64,000 nucleotides of DNA, from the NCBI RefSeq assembly GCF_000146165.2, contig NC_004347.2:558001-622000 (forward strand), read 5' to 3'. The position numbers were made by a program, and so were the translations under genes. Position 1 is the stretch's first letter; every line of letters begins with the position of its first letter. Source of the stretch: Shewanella oneidensis MR-1. Its GTDB lineage: Bacteria > Pseudomonadota > Gammaproteobacteria > Enterobacterales > Shewanellaceae. Shown one piece after another: positions 36,281-45,077 of the stretch. The notes below the pieces were generated by a model. The model had not been told where the DNA came from. It ran no database searches and worked only from the letters and a program-made list of their open reading frames with translations.

Positions 36281-39187
36281 TTACACATGGCTCACCAGCA
36301 CCATACGAATCGCATCAAGCTGCAACTGACTCGCATCGAGGTAAGTGGTTAGCTCTTGCATTTGGTTACGCAGGTATTCTAACTCTTCCTCACGAATATT
36401 GGGGTTGACCGCCTTGAGAGACTCTAAACGTTCGAGTTCGCCTGTAAGCTGGCTGGTCATTTTCTCGCGCGCTTGAGCCACTAACTCATTGACGGCCACT
36501 TGGGCATACTCTTCGCCTTTAGCAAATAACGGATGCAGAATTGGCTGTGATGCGGTGACTAACTTGCTACCAATATGGCGGTTTACTGCGCTTAACTGTT
36601 TGTCAAAGCTGGTGTAATCGACTTTAGCTGAGAGGTCGTTGCCATTTTTATCCAGCAGAATGCGGATAGGCGTAGGCGGTAGATAGCGATATAACTGGCT
36701 CGATTTAGGCGCAGAGGCATCCGCCATATAAATCAGTTCTAAAAACAGGGTGCCCGCAGGTAATGCCTTGTTTTTTAATATCGCAACACTTGTGGTACCA
36801 GTATCTGAGCCTGTGATCAAATCGAGCCCGGTTTGCACCAGAGGATGCTCTTGGGTGATCAGGGCGATATCATCACGGGAGAGTGCGGTATCACGGTCAA
36901 AAGTTACGGTCACGCCATCCTCATGCAGGCCAGGATAAGTCGGGAACATCATATGTTCGCTTGGGCGCAGAATGATAGAGTTTTCACCTTTATCTTCTTG
37001 ATCAACACCGATAATGTCCCACAAACGGATCACTGAACCAATCAGCTTAGTGTCCTGATCGCTTTGGGCCAAACGCTCGACAATTGCTTTGGCTTTATCG
37101 CCGCCATGGGAGTTGATTTCTAGCAGTTTATCGCGGCCTTGTTCCATGGCGTGTTTCAGTTCTTTATAGCGGCTTTGGGTGTGATTGAGCAGATTGGTTA
37201 GCTCATCTTCATCACCGCCCACAAGGACATTTAACAATTCTTCGGCAAATTCACTGAAAAGTATATGGCCGCCAGGGCAGGTCAGCTCAAAGGCATTTAG
37301 ACCTTGGTGATACCATTGGAGTAAACGTTCCTGCGCGGTATCTTGAAGATAAGGCAAGTGAATTTGGATATCGTTCTTCTGCCCAATACGGTCTAAACGG
37401 CCGATACGTTGCTCTAATAAATCTGGGTTTAATGGCAGATCGAACAGCACTAAGTGGCTAGCGAATTGGAAGTTGCGACCTTCGGAGCCGATTTCAGAAC
37501 AGATTAATGCCTGAGCGCCGCCTTCTTCTTGAGCAAAGTAAGCGCCTGCTTTATCGCGCTCGATAATCGACATGCCTTCGTGGAATACGGTCGCTTGAAT
37601 GCCTTCGCGGGTGCGCAGGGCTTCTTCTAAGCTCAAGGCGGTATCGGCGCCACTGGCGATGATCAGCACTTTTTTGCTGCGGTGCGATTTTAAGAATTCG
37701 ATTAACCAATCCACGCGGGGGTCGAATTTCCACCAACTGGCGCTGTTATCTTCAAATTCTTGATAGAGCTTTTCAGGGCTTAAGGCTTGTGCCGCTTTCG
37801 CTTCTAAGCTTTTACGGCCGCCCATCATGTCGTTTACACGGGCCGCCGTGAGGTATTGCTCTGGCATGGCGTGGGGATAGGCATTGAAAATACGTTTCGG
37901 AAAACCTTTTACCGAGGCGCGGCTGTTACGGTAAAGCACGCGGCCAGTGCCGTGGCGATCGAGCAGCTCTTGCAGCAATTCGCTGCGCGCCGCTTGTTGC
38001 AACTCACTGTCGATCCCTTCGGCTTGAATTAACCGAATGCTCGGTGCTATGTCTTTTTCACTGAGTAATTCGGTTAAGCTGTTGATAGCATAATCGGATA
38101 ATTTGCTTTCGCCCGCTAAAGCTTCGGCGGCAATGGCGACGTCTTTGTAGCTATTTTCTTCGGCAAGGAAGGCGTCGTAGTCATAGAAACGATCCGGGTC
38201 GAGCAGGCGCAAGCGCGCAAAATGACTCTCGTGACCGAGTTGATCCGGTGTTGCGGTCAGTAATAATACGCCCGGTACGACTTCGCTTAAGGCTTCCACT
38301 ACTTGGTAGGCGCGGCTTGGGGCTTCTTCGGTCCACTCTAAATGGTGCGCTTCATCAACTACTAACAGATCCCAATCGGCATCAAGCGCTTGGTCGAGGC
38401 GTTTCTTTTTACGCAGTAATTCGAGTGAACAAATCACTAACTGTTCGGTATAGAAAGGGTTGTCGTGGTCAGCAAAGGCTTCAACGCAACGGTCTTCATC
38501 AAACACGGAGAAGCGCAGGTTAAAGCGGCGCAGCATCTCTACTAACCACTGATGGCGCAGGGTATCCGGCACAATAATCAATACCCGCTCGGCACGGCAT
38601 GTCAGCAGTTGTTGGTGGATAATCAGACCCGCTTCGATGGTTTTACCTAAACCCACTTCGTCGGCTAGCAACACCCGCGGCGCATAACGGCGACCCACTT
38701 CATGGGCGATCCACATTTGATGGGGAATAAGGCCAACGCGTGGTCCTTGTAAACCCAGTAAATCCGAGGTGGCCAGTTGATGACGCAGTAACTGGCATTG
38801 ATAACGAATACCAAAGCGGTCTAGGCGGTCAATTTGCCCAGCGAACAGGCGATCTTGCGGTTTGTTAAAACGAATATTGTGGTTTAACAGGGTCTCGCGC
38901 AGGCTGACTTTTTCGCCTGTCTCGCTGTGGATGCCGTGGTAGACGACTAGGTCGTCTTTTTCGGTGAGTTCTTCTACCGAGAGGCTCCAGCCTTCGTGGC
39001 TTTCAACCGTATCGCCTGGGTTGTATATGACGCGAGTCAGCGGGGCTTCGTTGCGAGAGAACATACGGTTCTCACCAGTCGCCGGGAATAACACTGTGAC
39101 CATACGGCCTTCAACTTGTACGACTGTTCCTAAACCAAGCTCTGACTCGGTATCACTTATCCAACGTTGTCCTAAGGCAAACGGCAT
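36281..39187 (-). CDS. rapA: RapA (HepA), RNA polymerase-associated ATPase
   Basis: A 968-residue Swi2/Snf2 protein, the same length as E. coli RapA. It starts [20 protein letters not shown], has Walker A DEVGLGKT near residues 176-183, VVDEAHH near 279, [13 protein letters not shown] and helicase motif VI-like [12 protein letters not shown]. RapA binds RNA polymerase and recycles it from stalled post-termination complexes. It is a single gene ended by a hairpin and transcribed divergently from the phoH homologue. No lesions were seen. Confidence 0.95.
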   Translation of the reverse strand: MPFALGQRWISDTESELGLGTVVQVEGRMVTVLFPATGENRMFSRNEAPLTRVIYNPGDTVESHEGWSLSVEELTEKDDLVVYHGIHSETGEKVSLRETLLNHNIRFNKPQDRLFAGQIDRLDRFGIRYQCQLLRHQLATSDLLGLQGPRVGLIPHQMWIAHEVGRRYAPRVLLADEVGLGKTIEAGLIIHQQLLTCRAERVLIIVPDTLRHQWLVEMLRRFNLRFSVFDEDRCVEAFADHDNPFYTEQLVICSLELLRKKKRLDQALDADWDLLVVDEAHHLEWTEEAPSRAYQVVEALSEVVPGVLLLTATPDQLGHESHFARLRLLDPDRFYDYDAFLAEENSYKDVAIAAEALAGESKLSDYAINSLTELLSEKDIAPSIRLIQAEGIDSELQQAARSELLQELLDRHGTGRVLYRNSRASVKGFPKRIFNAYPHAMPEQYLTAARVNDMMGGRKSLEAKAAQALSPEKLYQEFEDNSASWWKFDPRVDWLIEFLKSHRSKKVLIIASGADTALSLEEALRTREGIQATVFHEGMSIIERDKAGAYFAQEEGGAQALICSEIGSEGRNFQFASHLVLFDLPLNPDLLEQRIGRLDRIGQKNDIQIHLPYLQDTAQERLLQWYHQGLNAFELTCPGGHILFSEFAEELLNVLVGGDEDELTNLLNHTQSRYKELKHAMEQGRDKLLEINSHGGDKAKAIVERLAQSDQDTKLIGSVIRLWDIIGVDQEDKGENSIILRPSEHMMFPTYPGLHEDGVTVTFDRDTALSRDDIALITQEHPLVQTGLDLITGSDTGTTSVAILKNKALPAGTLFLELIYMADASAPKSSQLYRYLPPTPIRILLDKNGNDLSAKVDYTSFDKQLSAVNRHIGSKLVTASQPILHPLFAKGEEYAQVAVNELVAQAREKMTSQLTGELERLESLKAVNPNIREEELEYLRNQMQELTTYLDASQLQLDAIRMVLVSHV

Positions 39188-39575
39188 CTTAAATTCTCAT
39201 CTCTGGCGGACTCTAACAAAGGGCGCGTATGTTATATCAATACTAGGGATATTTGAATCGCCCTCTCACCCGTTAGAGCCTAATTCTCCGCACAGAAGAT
39301 TACAAATTGAACAGTGAAGAAAATTCTCTGTTACCGCTCGAGGTTTTGTCATGCTTCTGTCATATCGAGGGGCTTACACTGCTTTTGAGTCTCTGACTAT
39401 TTGGTTGGCATTCAGTCAGAATGATGCCAATATTAGTGTAAGCCGCTTGCCATCTTTGTTAAGTAGAGGCTTGAACTTGAAGATCATTCTTCATCTAACG
39501 CCAATCAGCGAAGGAGCCATAATCACGACTGGAAACGAGAAGTAGCATAAAATAATCGAGCACTCTGGAGGCGCC
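39188..39575. promoter_or_regulatory. divergent intergenic region with a structured element
   Basis: About 388 bp separate rapA and phoH. At 39371-39444 the arms GGCTTACACT and AGTGTAAGCC (perfect, 10 bp) enclose a small hairpin AGTC-TCT-GACT (39388-39398) and a stronger one TTGGCATTC/GAATgATGCCAA (39405-39430), giving an apparent three-way junction about 130 bp before the phoH ATG. A 64-codon frame runs across it but has no other coding sign. Confidence 0.5.
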
Positions 39576-40970
39576 ATGGAACAAGACGACAGAAAGTTGT
39601 TTGTACTGGATACCAATGTGTTACTACATGAACCTTTGGCGATCTATTCGTTTAAAGAGCACGATGTAGTCATTCCGATGACTGTGCTAGAAGAGCTAGA
39701 CCAGATTAAAGATCGAAAAAGTGATGTAAGTCGCGATGCGAGAGTCGCTATTCGGGCATTGGAAGATACCCTTGGCGGTGATACTACACCGGAACAAATT
39801 ATTAATGGTGTCCCTTTGCCAAGTCGAGAAGGGCATGCCGATGCGATAGGCTCCCTTTCTATCTTCCCTGATCATCTTGTCGATTTTACCCTAGGCGCCC
39901 TGCCGGGGGATGGCAACGATAACCGCATTATCAATACCGCACTGCATCTACAAAACCTTCACCATCCGCGTACCGTAGTATTAGTCACTAAAGATATTAA
40001 TATGCGCCTTAAGGCTAAAGGTGCGGGTATTCAATTGGTTGAGGATTATCGAACCGACCAGTTGATCGACGATATTCGTTTCCTCAGTAAGGGGTTTTAC
40101 CAATTTCAGGGTAACTTTTGGGAGCATTTAAACAAGGTGTCCACCGAGCGCCACGGTCGGCATACTATTCATGAAGTGCCATTGAAAGATTTAGACAACG
40201 AACCCTTCTATATTAACCAGTATCTTATTGATACCGAATCTGATTTTTGTGGTCGCGTTACTGAACGCAGCGATACTCATCTGCATATTTTAGATTTGGG
40301 GCGCGAGCGGTTAAAAAACCTCGAAGCGTGGGGCGTTAAACCTAAAAATGTTTACCAAGGCATGGCGCTGCAAGCCTTGCTCGATCCCGATATCGATCTG
40401 GTGATCTTAACGGGGCCTGCAGGTTGCGGTAAAACCTTACTCGCTATGGCGGCAGCACTTGAACTCGTTGTGGAGCGAAACCGTTACGATAAGGTGATTG
40501 TGACCCGTAATACGCCAGAAATTGCTGAATCAATAGGTTTTTTACCCGGCACCGAAGAAGAAAAGATGATGCCTTGGCTGGCGGCAATCACAGATACTTT
40601 AGAAGTGCTACACAAGAACGATGTGAATCCTACTGGTAGCTTGAACTACATTATGGATAAGGCGAATATCCAATTTAAGTCGATCAACTTCATGCGCGGC
40701 CGCTCGATCCAAAACTCCATCGTATTATTAGATGAATGTCAAAACCTTACGGCATCGCAGATCAAAACCATGATCACTCGGATGGGGGAAGGCACAAAAT
40801 TGATTTGTTGCGGTAACTTAGCGCAAATCGATTCGAATTATCTCACCGCAGTGACCTCGGGGTTAACCTATATCGTTGAGCGATTTAAAGACTTCGAAGG
40901 CAGCGCAAACCTGTATCTGAATGGCGTTGTTCGTTCACGCTTGGCCGAATACGCCGAAGAACATCTCTAG
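39576..40970 (+). CDS. PIN-PhoH family ATPase
   Basis: A 464-residue two-domain protein. An N-terminal PIN ribonuclease-like domain (LDTNVLLHE, with acidic residues in EELDQIKDRKSD) is joined to a PhoH ATPase with Walker A GPAGCGKTLL near residue 282 and Walker B VLLDECQN near residue 385. PhoH2-type proteins combine these domains and can unwind and cleave RNA; a cytoplasmic RNA-processing role is therefore inferred. GGAGG precedes the ATG. It is monocistronic and sits behind a structured upstream element. E. coli PhoH itself lacks the PIN domain, so no symbol is given. Confidence 0.88.
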   Translation: MEQDDRKLFVLDTNVLLHEPLAIYSFKEHDVVIPMTVLEELDQIKDRKSDVSRDARVAIRALEDTLGGDTTPEQIINGVPLPSREGHADAIGSLSIFPDHLVDFTLGALPGDGNDNRIINTALHLQNLHHPRTVVLVTKDINMRLKAKGAGIQLVEDYRTDQLIDDIRFLSKGFYQFQGNFWEHLNKVSTERHGRHTIHEVPLKDLDNEPFYINQYLIDTESDFCGRVTERSDTHLHILDLGRERLKNLEAWGVKPKNVYQGMALQALLDPDIDLVILTGPAGCGKTLLAMAAALELVVERNRYDKVIVTRNTPEIAESIGFLPGTEEEKMMPWLAAITDTLEVLHKNDVNPTGSLNYIMDKANIQFKSINFMRGRSIQNSIVLLDECQNLTASQIKTMITRMGEGTKLICCGNLAQIDSNYLTAVTSGLTYIVERFKDFEGSANLYLNGVVRSRLAEYAEEHL

Positions 40971-41039
40971 TGATGAGGGCATGCTGACCTTTCGAGATGA
41001 TATGTTGTTCGTTCTGGCGCCATTAACTCTATTGTTACA

Positions 41040-41063
41040 AAAGGTCTCACTTGTGGGGCCTTT
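41040..41063 (+). terminator. terminator of the phoH homologue
   Basis: The stem AAAGGTCTCAC/GTGGGGCCTTT (imperfect, with two weak positions) is followed by ATTTTT, about 70 bp after the stop codon. Confidence 0.6.
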
Positions 41064-41238
41064 ATTTTTACGCATTTCTATGATTTTTCAAGCAACTAAT
41101 CATAGACTTTGACAACCGTCGTACGGCAATTATTTGATGTGACACGGTGTTTCTTCCTGCTAGTATATGACCCACGTATGAATCCCGTAACTTTTGCCAT
41201 CGATGGCTAAAATCAGGCGCTGCAATCAAGGGTAGTGG

Positions 41239-41325
41239 ATGAAATCGACTGAGCCGGATCTCCAGCTAAAATCGCCGATCCAAAAGAATTATAACCGTGC
41301 CGTTTTTATACCTACATCGGCGTGA
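41239..41325 (+). other. displaced N-terminus of the hybrid kinase (frameshift)
   Basis: An ATG at 41239 with AAGGG 9 bases upstream opens a frame reading MKSTEPDLQLKSPIQKNYNR and stops at TGA 41323. Removing one base of register at the five-T run 41303-41307 would join it to VFYTYIGVIIMSLLTAWMFF, a complete first membrane helix, in the frame of the kinase. This looks like the true start of the kinase gene, separated by a one-base loss. Confidence 0.7.
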
Positions 41326-44300
41326 TTATCATGTCGTTGCTGACGGCGTGGATGTTTTTTGACCGCCAGAAGACCCAGCAGATGGAGCAGCGCGAAGAGC
41401 AGGTCGAGCGCCACGTATTGCAGATCGACTTATTACTGGAGTCGAGCATCCGCGCAGTGAAGAGTTTGCGGGACGTCGCTGTGGATCACCTGCGTTTAGG
41501 TGAGCTAGTGCGTAAGGAGCGTTTACCGCAGTACGGCAAATTTAACGAAAGTGGTCAGTACTTTACCTTAGAGCCTAACTACGCCAAGGGTGGCAAGCCG
41601 TTCACTAATATGGGGCGGATCACGGGTGCGGGTTCCCTCGATGGTCGCAGCGATAAGTTTTATCAAGAACTTGAAATGCTGTTCGAACTATCACTGTCCT
41701 TCCCTGTCGCCAAAGAAGCCGCACCCAAAGCCTCGGCCATTTATTATTTGTCACGCCAGCGAATGATGTCCTATTTTCCTTGGACCAATGACGATGAGCG
41801 CTTTAGGGATGAATTGCTCAACAAAAAACAATTCCAATACGCCACGCCGGCAATGAATCCGCAACGCAGCGTGTTTTGGAGCGAAGCCTACGTCGACTCA
41901 ACGGGTAAGGGATTACTGACGACCTTAGGGGTACCCGTTTATCTTGACGATGAGTTTATGGGCTCGATTAACCTTGATATGACCTTGGCCTCGCTGGCGC
42001 GGCAAATTCGGGTGTATTTTAAAATGCCGGGGACGGTGATCCTGCTCGATCAACAGAATAATATTTTGTCCCACAGTGATTTCGATGGCTCCGATATCAA
42101 TCGGGTTTACCATATCAGCCAGCGCATTCCCTCAGAGCTGCATTCTCTGCCCGAGTCTGAATTATTCGACGCCCACGAAGGGATTATTCGCAACGGTTAC
42201 TATATCCACTCGGTCGCACTGCATAATGCGCCTTGGCGCTTGTTGTATCTGCAAAATGAGGACGATCTGTTCCAAGATTCGGTCGAAAAACTGCAGCTGA
42301 CTTTTATCTTGGTGGTTATTGCCCTGTCGGTACTGGTGACCATAGTGCACTGGCAAACGCGTCGCTCCTTCGTTAGCCCCGCCTCTCGTTTGTTATCGCA
42401 CTTAGAAGGCTGCTCCCAAGAGCCACGTAAACCGCCGGAAAAAATTACCCCAGGTTGGGAGCCTTGGTTCCTACTGGTGAGCCGAATTTTTGAGGAAAAC
42501 AAGCAATATACTCATCATCTGGCCGAGCAGAATAAGCGACTTGATAAACTGGTGGCGCGCCGCACCGAGCGGCTAAAAGATGCCACCGAGCGCCGCGAGC
42601 GTGAATATGCGCTATTGCGATCTCTGCTTGACTCCATTCCTGAGGCCATTGTCTTTAAAGATAAAGAAGGGAATTACCTCGGTTGTAACAAGGCTGCTGA
42701 GCGGATGCTGGGTTACACCGAAAGTGAAATGATCGGTCTTTCGTCGGAGGATTTAACCTCGCCAGAGATGGGCATTCGTATTCGCGCCGAAGATGCGCAG
42801 ATTTTAAAAGATCGCACGCCGCTACGTTATCAAGAGAAGGTCGAATTAGCGGGTAAGCCCGTGCTGCTCGATACCCTTAAATTGCCTTTTTACAACCGCC
42901 GTGGCGAGTTGCAAGGTCTGATTGCCGTGTGGCGTGATGTGACACGAGAGTACGAGTCCGCAGAGCAGTTACGCCTTTCAGAAGAGCGTTACCACTTAGC
43001 TATGGATGCGGTAGAAGACGGTCTATGGGATTGGTATCTGGATTCGGAGCATATTATTTGCAACCCGTCCTATTATTCGATGTTGGGTTATAAACCCAAT
43101 GAGTTTCCTGCATTAGTGTCGGCGATCGACCAACTCACTCACCCTGACGATAGAATTCGGGTCGAAGAGTACCGTAATCAGTATCTTGAAAACCCAGTCG
43201 ATGCTTACGAAATCGAGTTCCGAATCTTGGGCAAAAACAGCAGTTATCATTGGGTGCTTTCCCGTGGCCGGGTGGTGGAGTTTACCACCGATGGTCAGCC
43301 TAAGCGTATGGTTGGTACCCATAAGGATATTACCCGCCATAAGAGTAACGAAGTGGCGCTCTTGGAGGCGAAACAGGACGCAGAATTGGCGAACCTGTAC
43401 AAGAGTGAATTCTTGGCGAATATGAGCCATGAAATCCGTACGCCGATGAACGCCATTATCGGTATGTTGCAGTTAGCACAGCGCACTTCATTGACGGCGC
43501 AGCAAAAAGATTATCTCGAGAAAGCCGGTTTTTCGGCGCAGTCATTGCTGCGAATTATTAACGATATTCTCGACTTCTCTAAGATTGAGGCCGGTAAATT
43601 GGAGCTGGAACGCGTGCCGTTCCCGCTGGATAAGGTGCTCGATCATGCCCTCGATCTCAACGCGCTCAAGGCGCAGGAGCAAGGTGTTGAATTATTGCTG
43701 TATGCGCCTGTAACTGCGGGATTAATTCTTAAGGGCGACCCGCTGCGTCTAGGACAAGTGCTGATCAATTTGTTGTCGAATGCAGTTAAGTTTACTCAAT
43801 CCGGTGAGATTGAATTGGGCTGCGAAGATGTGGGCGAGCGAGATCATCGGATTACTTTAAAATTCTGGGTGCGCGATACCGGCATCGGGATCAGTAAAGA
43901 TCAGCAGGAAAAGTTATTCGATGCCTTTGCCCAAGCCGATGGCTCAACTACCCGTAAATACGGCGGTACGGGATTAGGTTTATCGATCAGTAAGCATTTG
44001 GTCTCCATGATGGGTGGCAAGATGCAAGTGCAGAGTGAGTTAGGTGTGGGAAGTACCTTTAGCTTTACCATTAGCTTCGAAATAGCTGAAGAAGCGAAAA
44101 TCGAGCCTTTGGTTGTGCCTGAAAAACTCAATAACTTACGTACCCTGGTGGTGGATGATAACCCGACGGCACTGCAAATATATTCGGCACTAATGCGCGA
44201 CTTCCACTTTGAGGTGGATACCGCTGCGAGCGGTGCTGAGGCACTGTACAAGTTGTCGCGGGATCCAATCGATTTATTATTACTCGATTGGATGATGCCA

Positions 44301-44948
44301 GAGATGGATGGTAGTGATGTGATCAGTGCCATCGATACTATGGTGGCCGAAGGTCGGATCGCGAAACGGCCGATCATTATTATGATGACAGCCTATGCGG
44401 CAGAGCCTTTGCTGCATGAAGTGGATAGCGCCAACGTATTTGCCGTATTACAAAAACCCTTTAAGGCTTCGAGCCTGTTCGATGAGATTATTGCTGCCTT
44501 TGCCGACGAACCAAGGCTCAATGTCGTACAGCCTATCGCTGAAGTGGCGGTAGAAGAAGGTGAGCACACAGGCTTAGTGCTCTTGGTGGAAGATAACTTT
44601 ATTAACCAGCAAGTGGCGACTGAACTGTTAAAGAGTGCGGGCTACGAAGTGGTCGTGGCGGGGAATGGTCAAATTGCCCTCGATATTGTCGACTCGCGGC
44701 CTTTCGATGCGGTATTAATGGATATTCAGATGCCAGTGATGGACGGCTTAACCGCGGCGCGTGCACTGCGTGAACGTTATAGCGCCGATGTCTTGCCGAT
44801 TATCGCCATGACGGCCCATGCGATGTCAGGTGATCGGGAAAAGAGTCTCGCCGCTGGGATGAATGCTCATATTACTAAGCCGATAGTGTTAACAGAGCTA
44901 TTTGAAACCTTAACTCATTGGATTAAACACAAGCATAATCACCGTTAA
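41322..44948 (+). CDS. hybrid sensor histidine kinase (Cache-PAS-PAS-HK-REC-REC)
   Basis: About 1208 residues in the intact frame. In order: a periplasmic Cache-like sensor (about 25-310) between a shortened first hydrophobic segment and a second one near 327-345; two PAS domains (about 425-545 and 550-670); HisKA with HEIRTPMN near 703; HATPase with NAVKFT and DTGIGI; then two receivers, each with its aspartate (LLLLDWMMP near 987, VLMDIQMP near 1132). No HPt domain follows, so a separate phosphotransfer protein is expected. The frame's own possible starts (GTG 41322, ATG 41331) lack ribosome sites; a properly spaced ATG at 41239 lies in another frame, indicating an N-terminal frameshift. 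Confidence 0.85.
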   Translation: MIIMSLLTAWMFFDRQKTQQMEQREEQVERHVLQIDLLLESSIRAVKSLRDVAVDHLRLGELVRKERLPQYGKFNESGQYFTLEPNYAKGGKPFTNMGRITGAGSLDGRSDKFYQELEMLFELSLSFPVAKEAAPKASAIYYLSRQRMMSYFPWTNDDERFRDELLNKKQFQYATPAMNPQRSVFWSEAYVDSTGKGLLTTLGVPVYLDDEFMGSINLDMTLASLARQIRVYFKMPGTVILLDQQNNILSHSDFDGSDINRVYHISQRIPSELHSLPESELFDAHEGIIRNGYYIHSVALHNAPWRLLYLQNEDDLFQDSVEKLQLTFILVVIALSVLVTIVHWQTRRSFVSPASRLLSHLEGCSQEPRKPPEKITPGWEPWFLLVSRIFEENKQYTHHLAEQNKRLDKLVARRTERLKDATERREREYALLRSLLDSIPEAIVFKDKEGNYLGCNKAAERMLGYTESEMIGLSSEDLTSPEMGIRIRAEDAQILKDRTPLRYQEKVELAGKPVLLDTLKLPFYNRRGELQGLIAVWRDVTREYESAEQLRLSEERYHLAMDAVEDGLWDWYLDSEHIICNPSYYSMLGYKPNEFPALVSAIDQLTHPDDRIRVEEYRNQYLENPVDAYEIEFRILGKNSSYHWVLSRGRVVEFTTDGQPKRMVGTHKDITRHKSNEVALLEAKQDAELANLYKSEFLANMSHEIRTPMNAIIGMLQLAQRTSLTAQQKDYLEKAGFSAQSLLRIINDILDFSKIEAGKLELERVPFPLDKVLDHALDLNALKAQEQGVELLLYAPVTAGLILKGDPLRLGQVLINLLSNAVKFTQSGEIELGCEDVGERDHRITLKFWVRDTGIGISKDQQEKLFDAFAQADGSTTRKYGGTGLGLSISKHLVSMMGGKMQVQSELGVGSTFSFTISFEIAEEAKIEPLVVPEKLNNLRTLVVDDNPTALQIYSALMRDFHFEVDTAASGAEALYKLSRDPIDLLLLDWMMPEMDGSDVISAIDTMVAEGRIAKRPIIIMMTAYAAEPLLHEVDSANVFAVLQKPFKASSLFDEIIAAFADEPRLNVVQPIAEVAVEEGEHTGLVLLVEDNFINQQVATELLKSAGYEVVVAGNGQIALDIVDSRPFDAVLMDIQMPVMDGLTAARALRERYSADVLPIIAMTAHAMSGDREKSLAAGMNAHITKPIVLTELFETLTHWIKHKHNHR

Positions 44949-45077
44949 TTGTTCGCCCGGGGCCAATGATGACCCCGCGTGGTCATGTTTTAGATGAACA
45001 CGTATACCCAACAATCTTAAGATGCTGAAACTTGTGCCTTAATGTTGCCTGGGTATATCGCCATTTCAGGAGGAAAG

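Noticed and set aside
39351-39545. 64-codon ORF between rapA and phoH
   Set aside because: It runs straight through the inverted-repeat element and has no supporting motif.
41303-41307. Programmed minus-one frameshift in the hybrid kinase
   Set aside because: The bases do not form the X-XXY-YYZ slippery pattern in the zero frame, and no downstream stimulatory structure is apparent. Simple slippage remains open.
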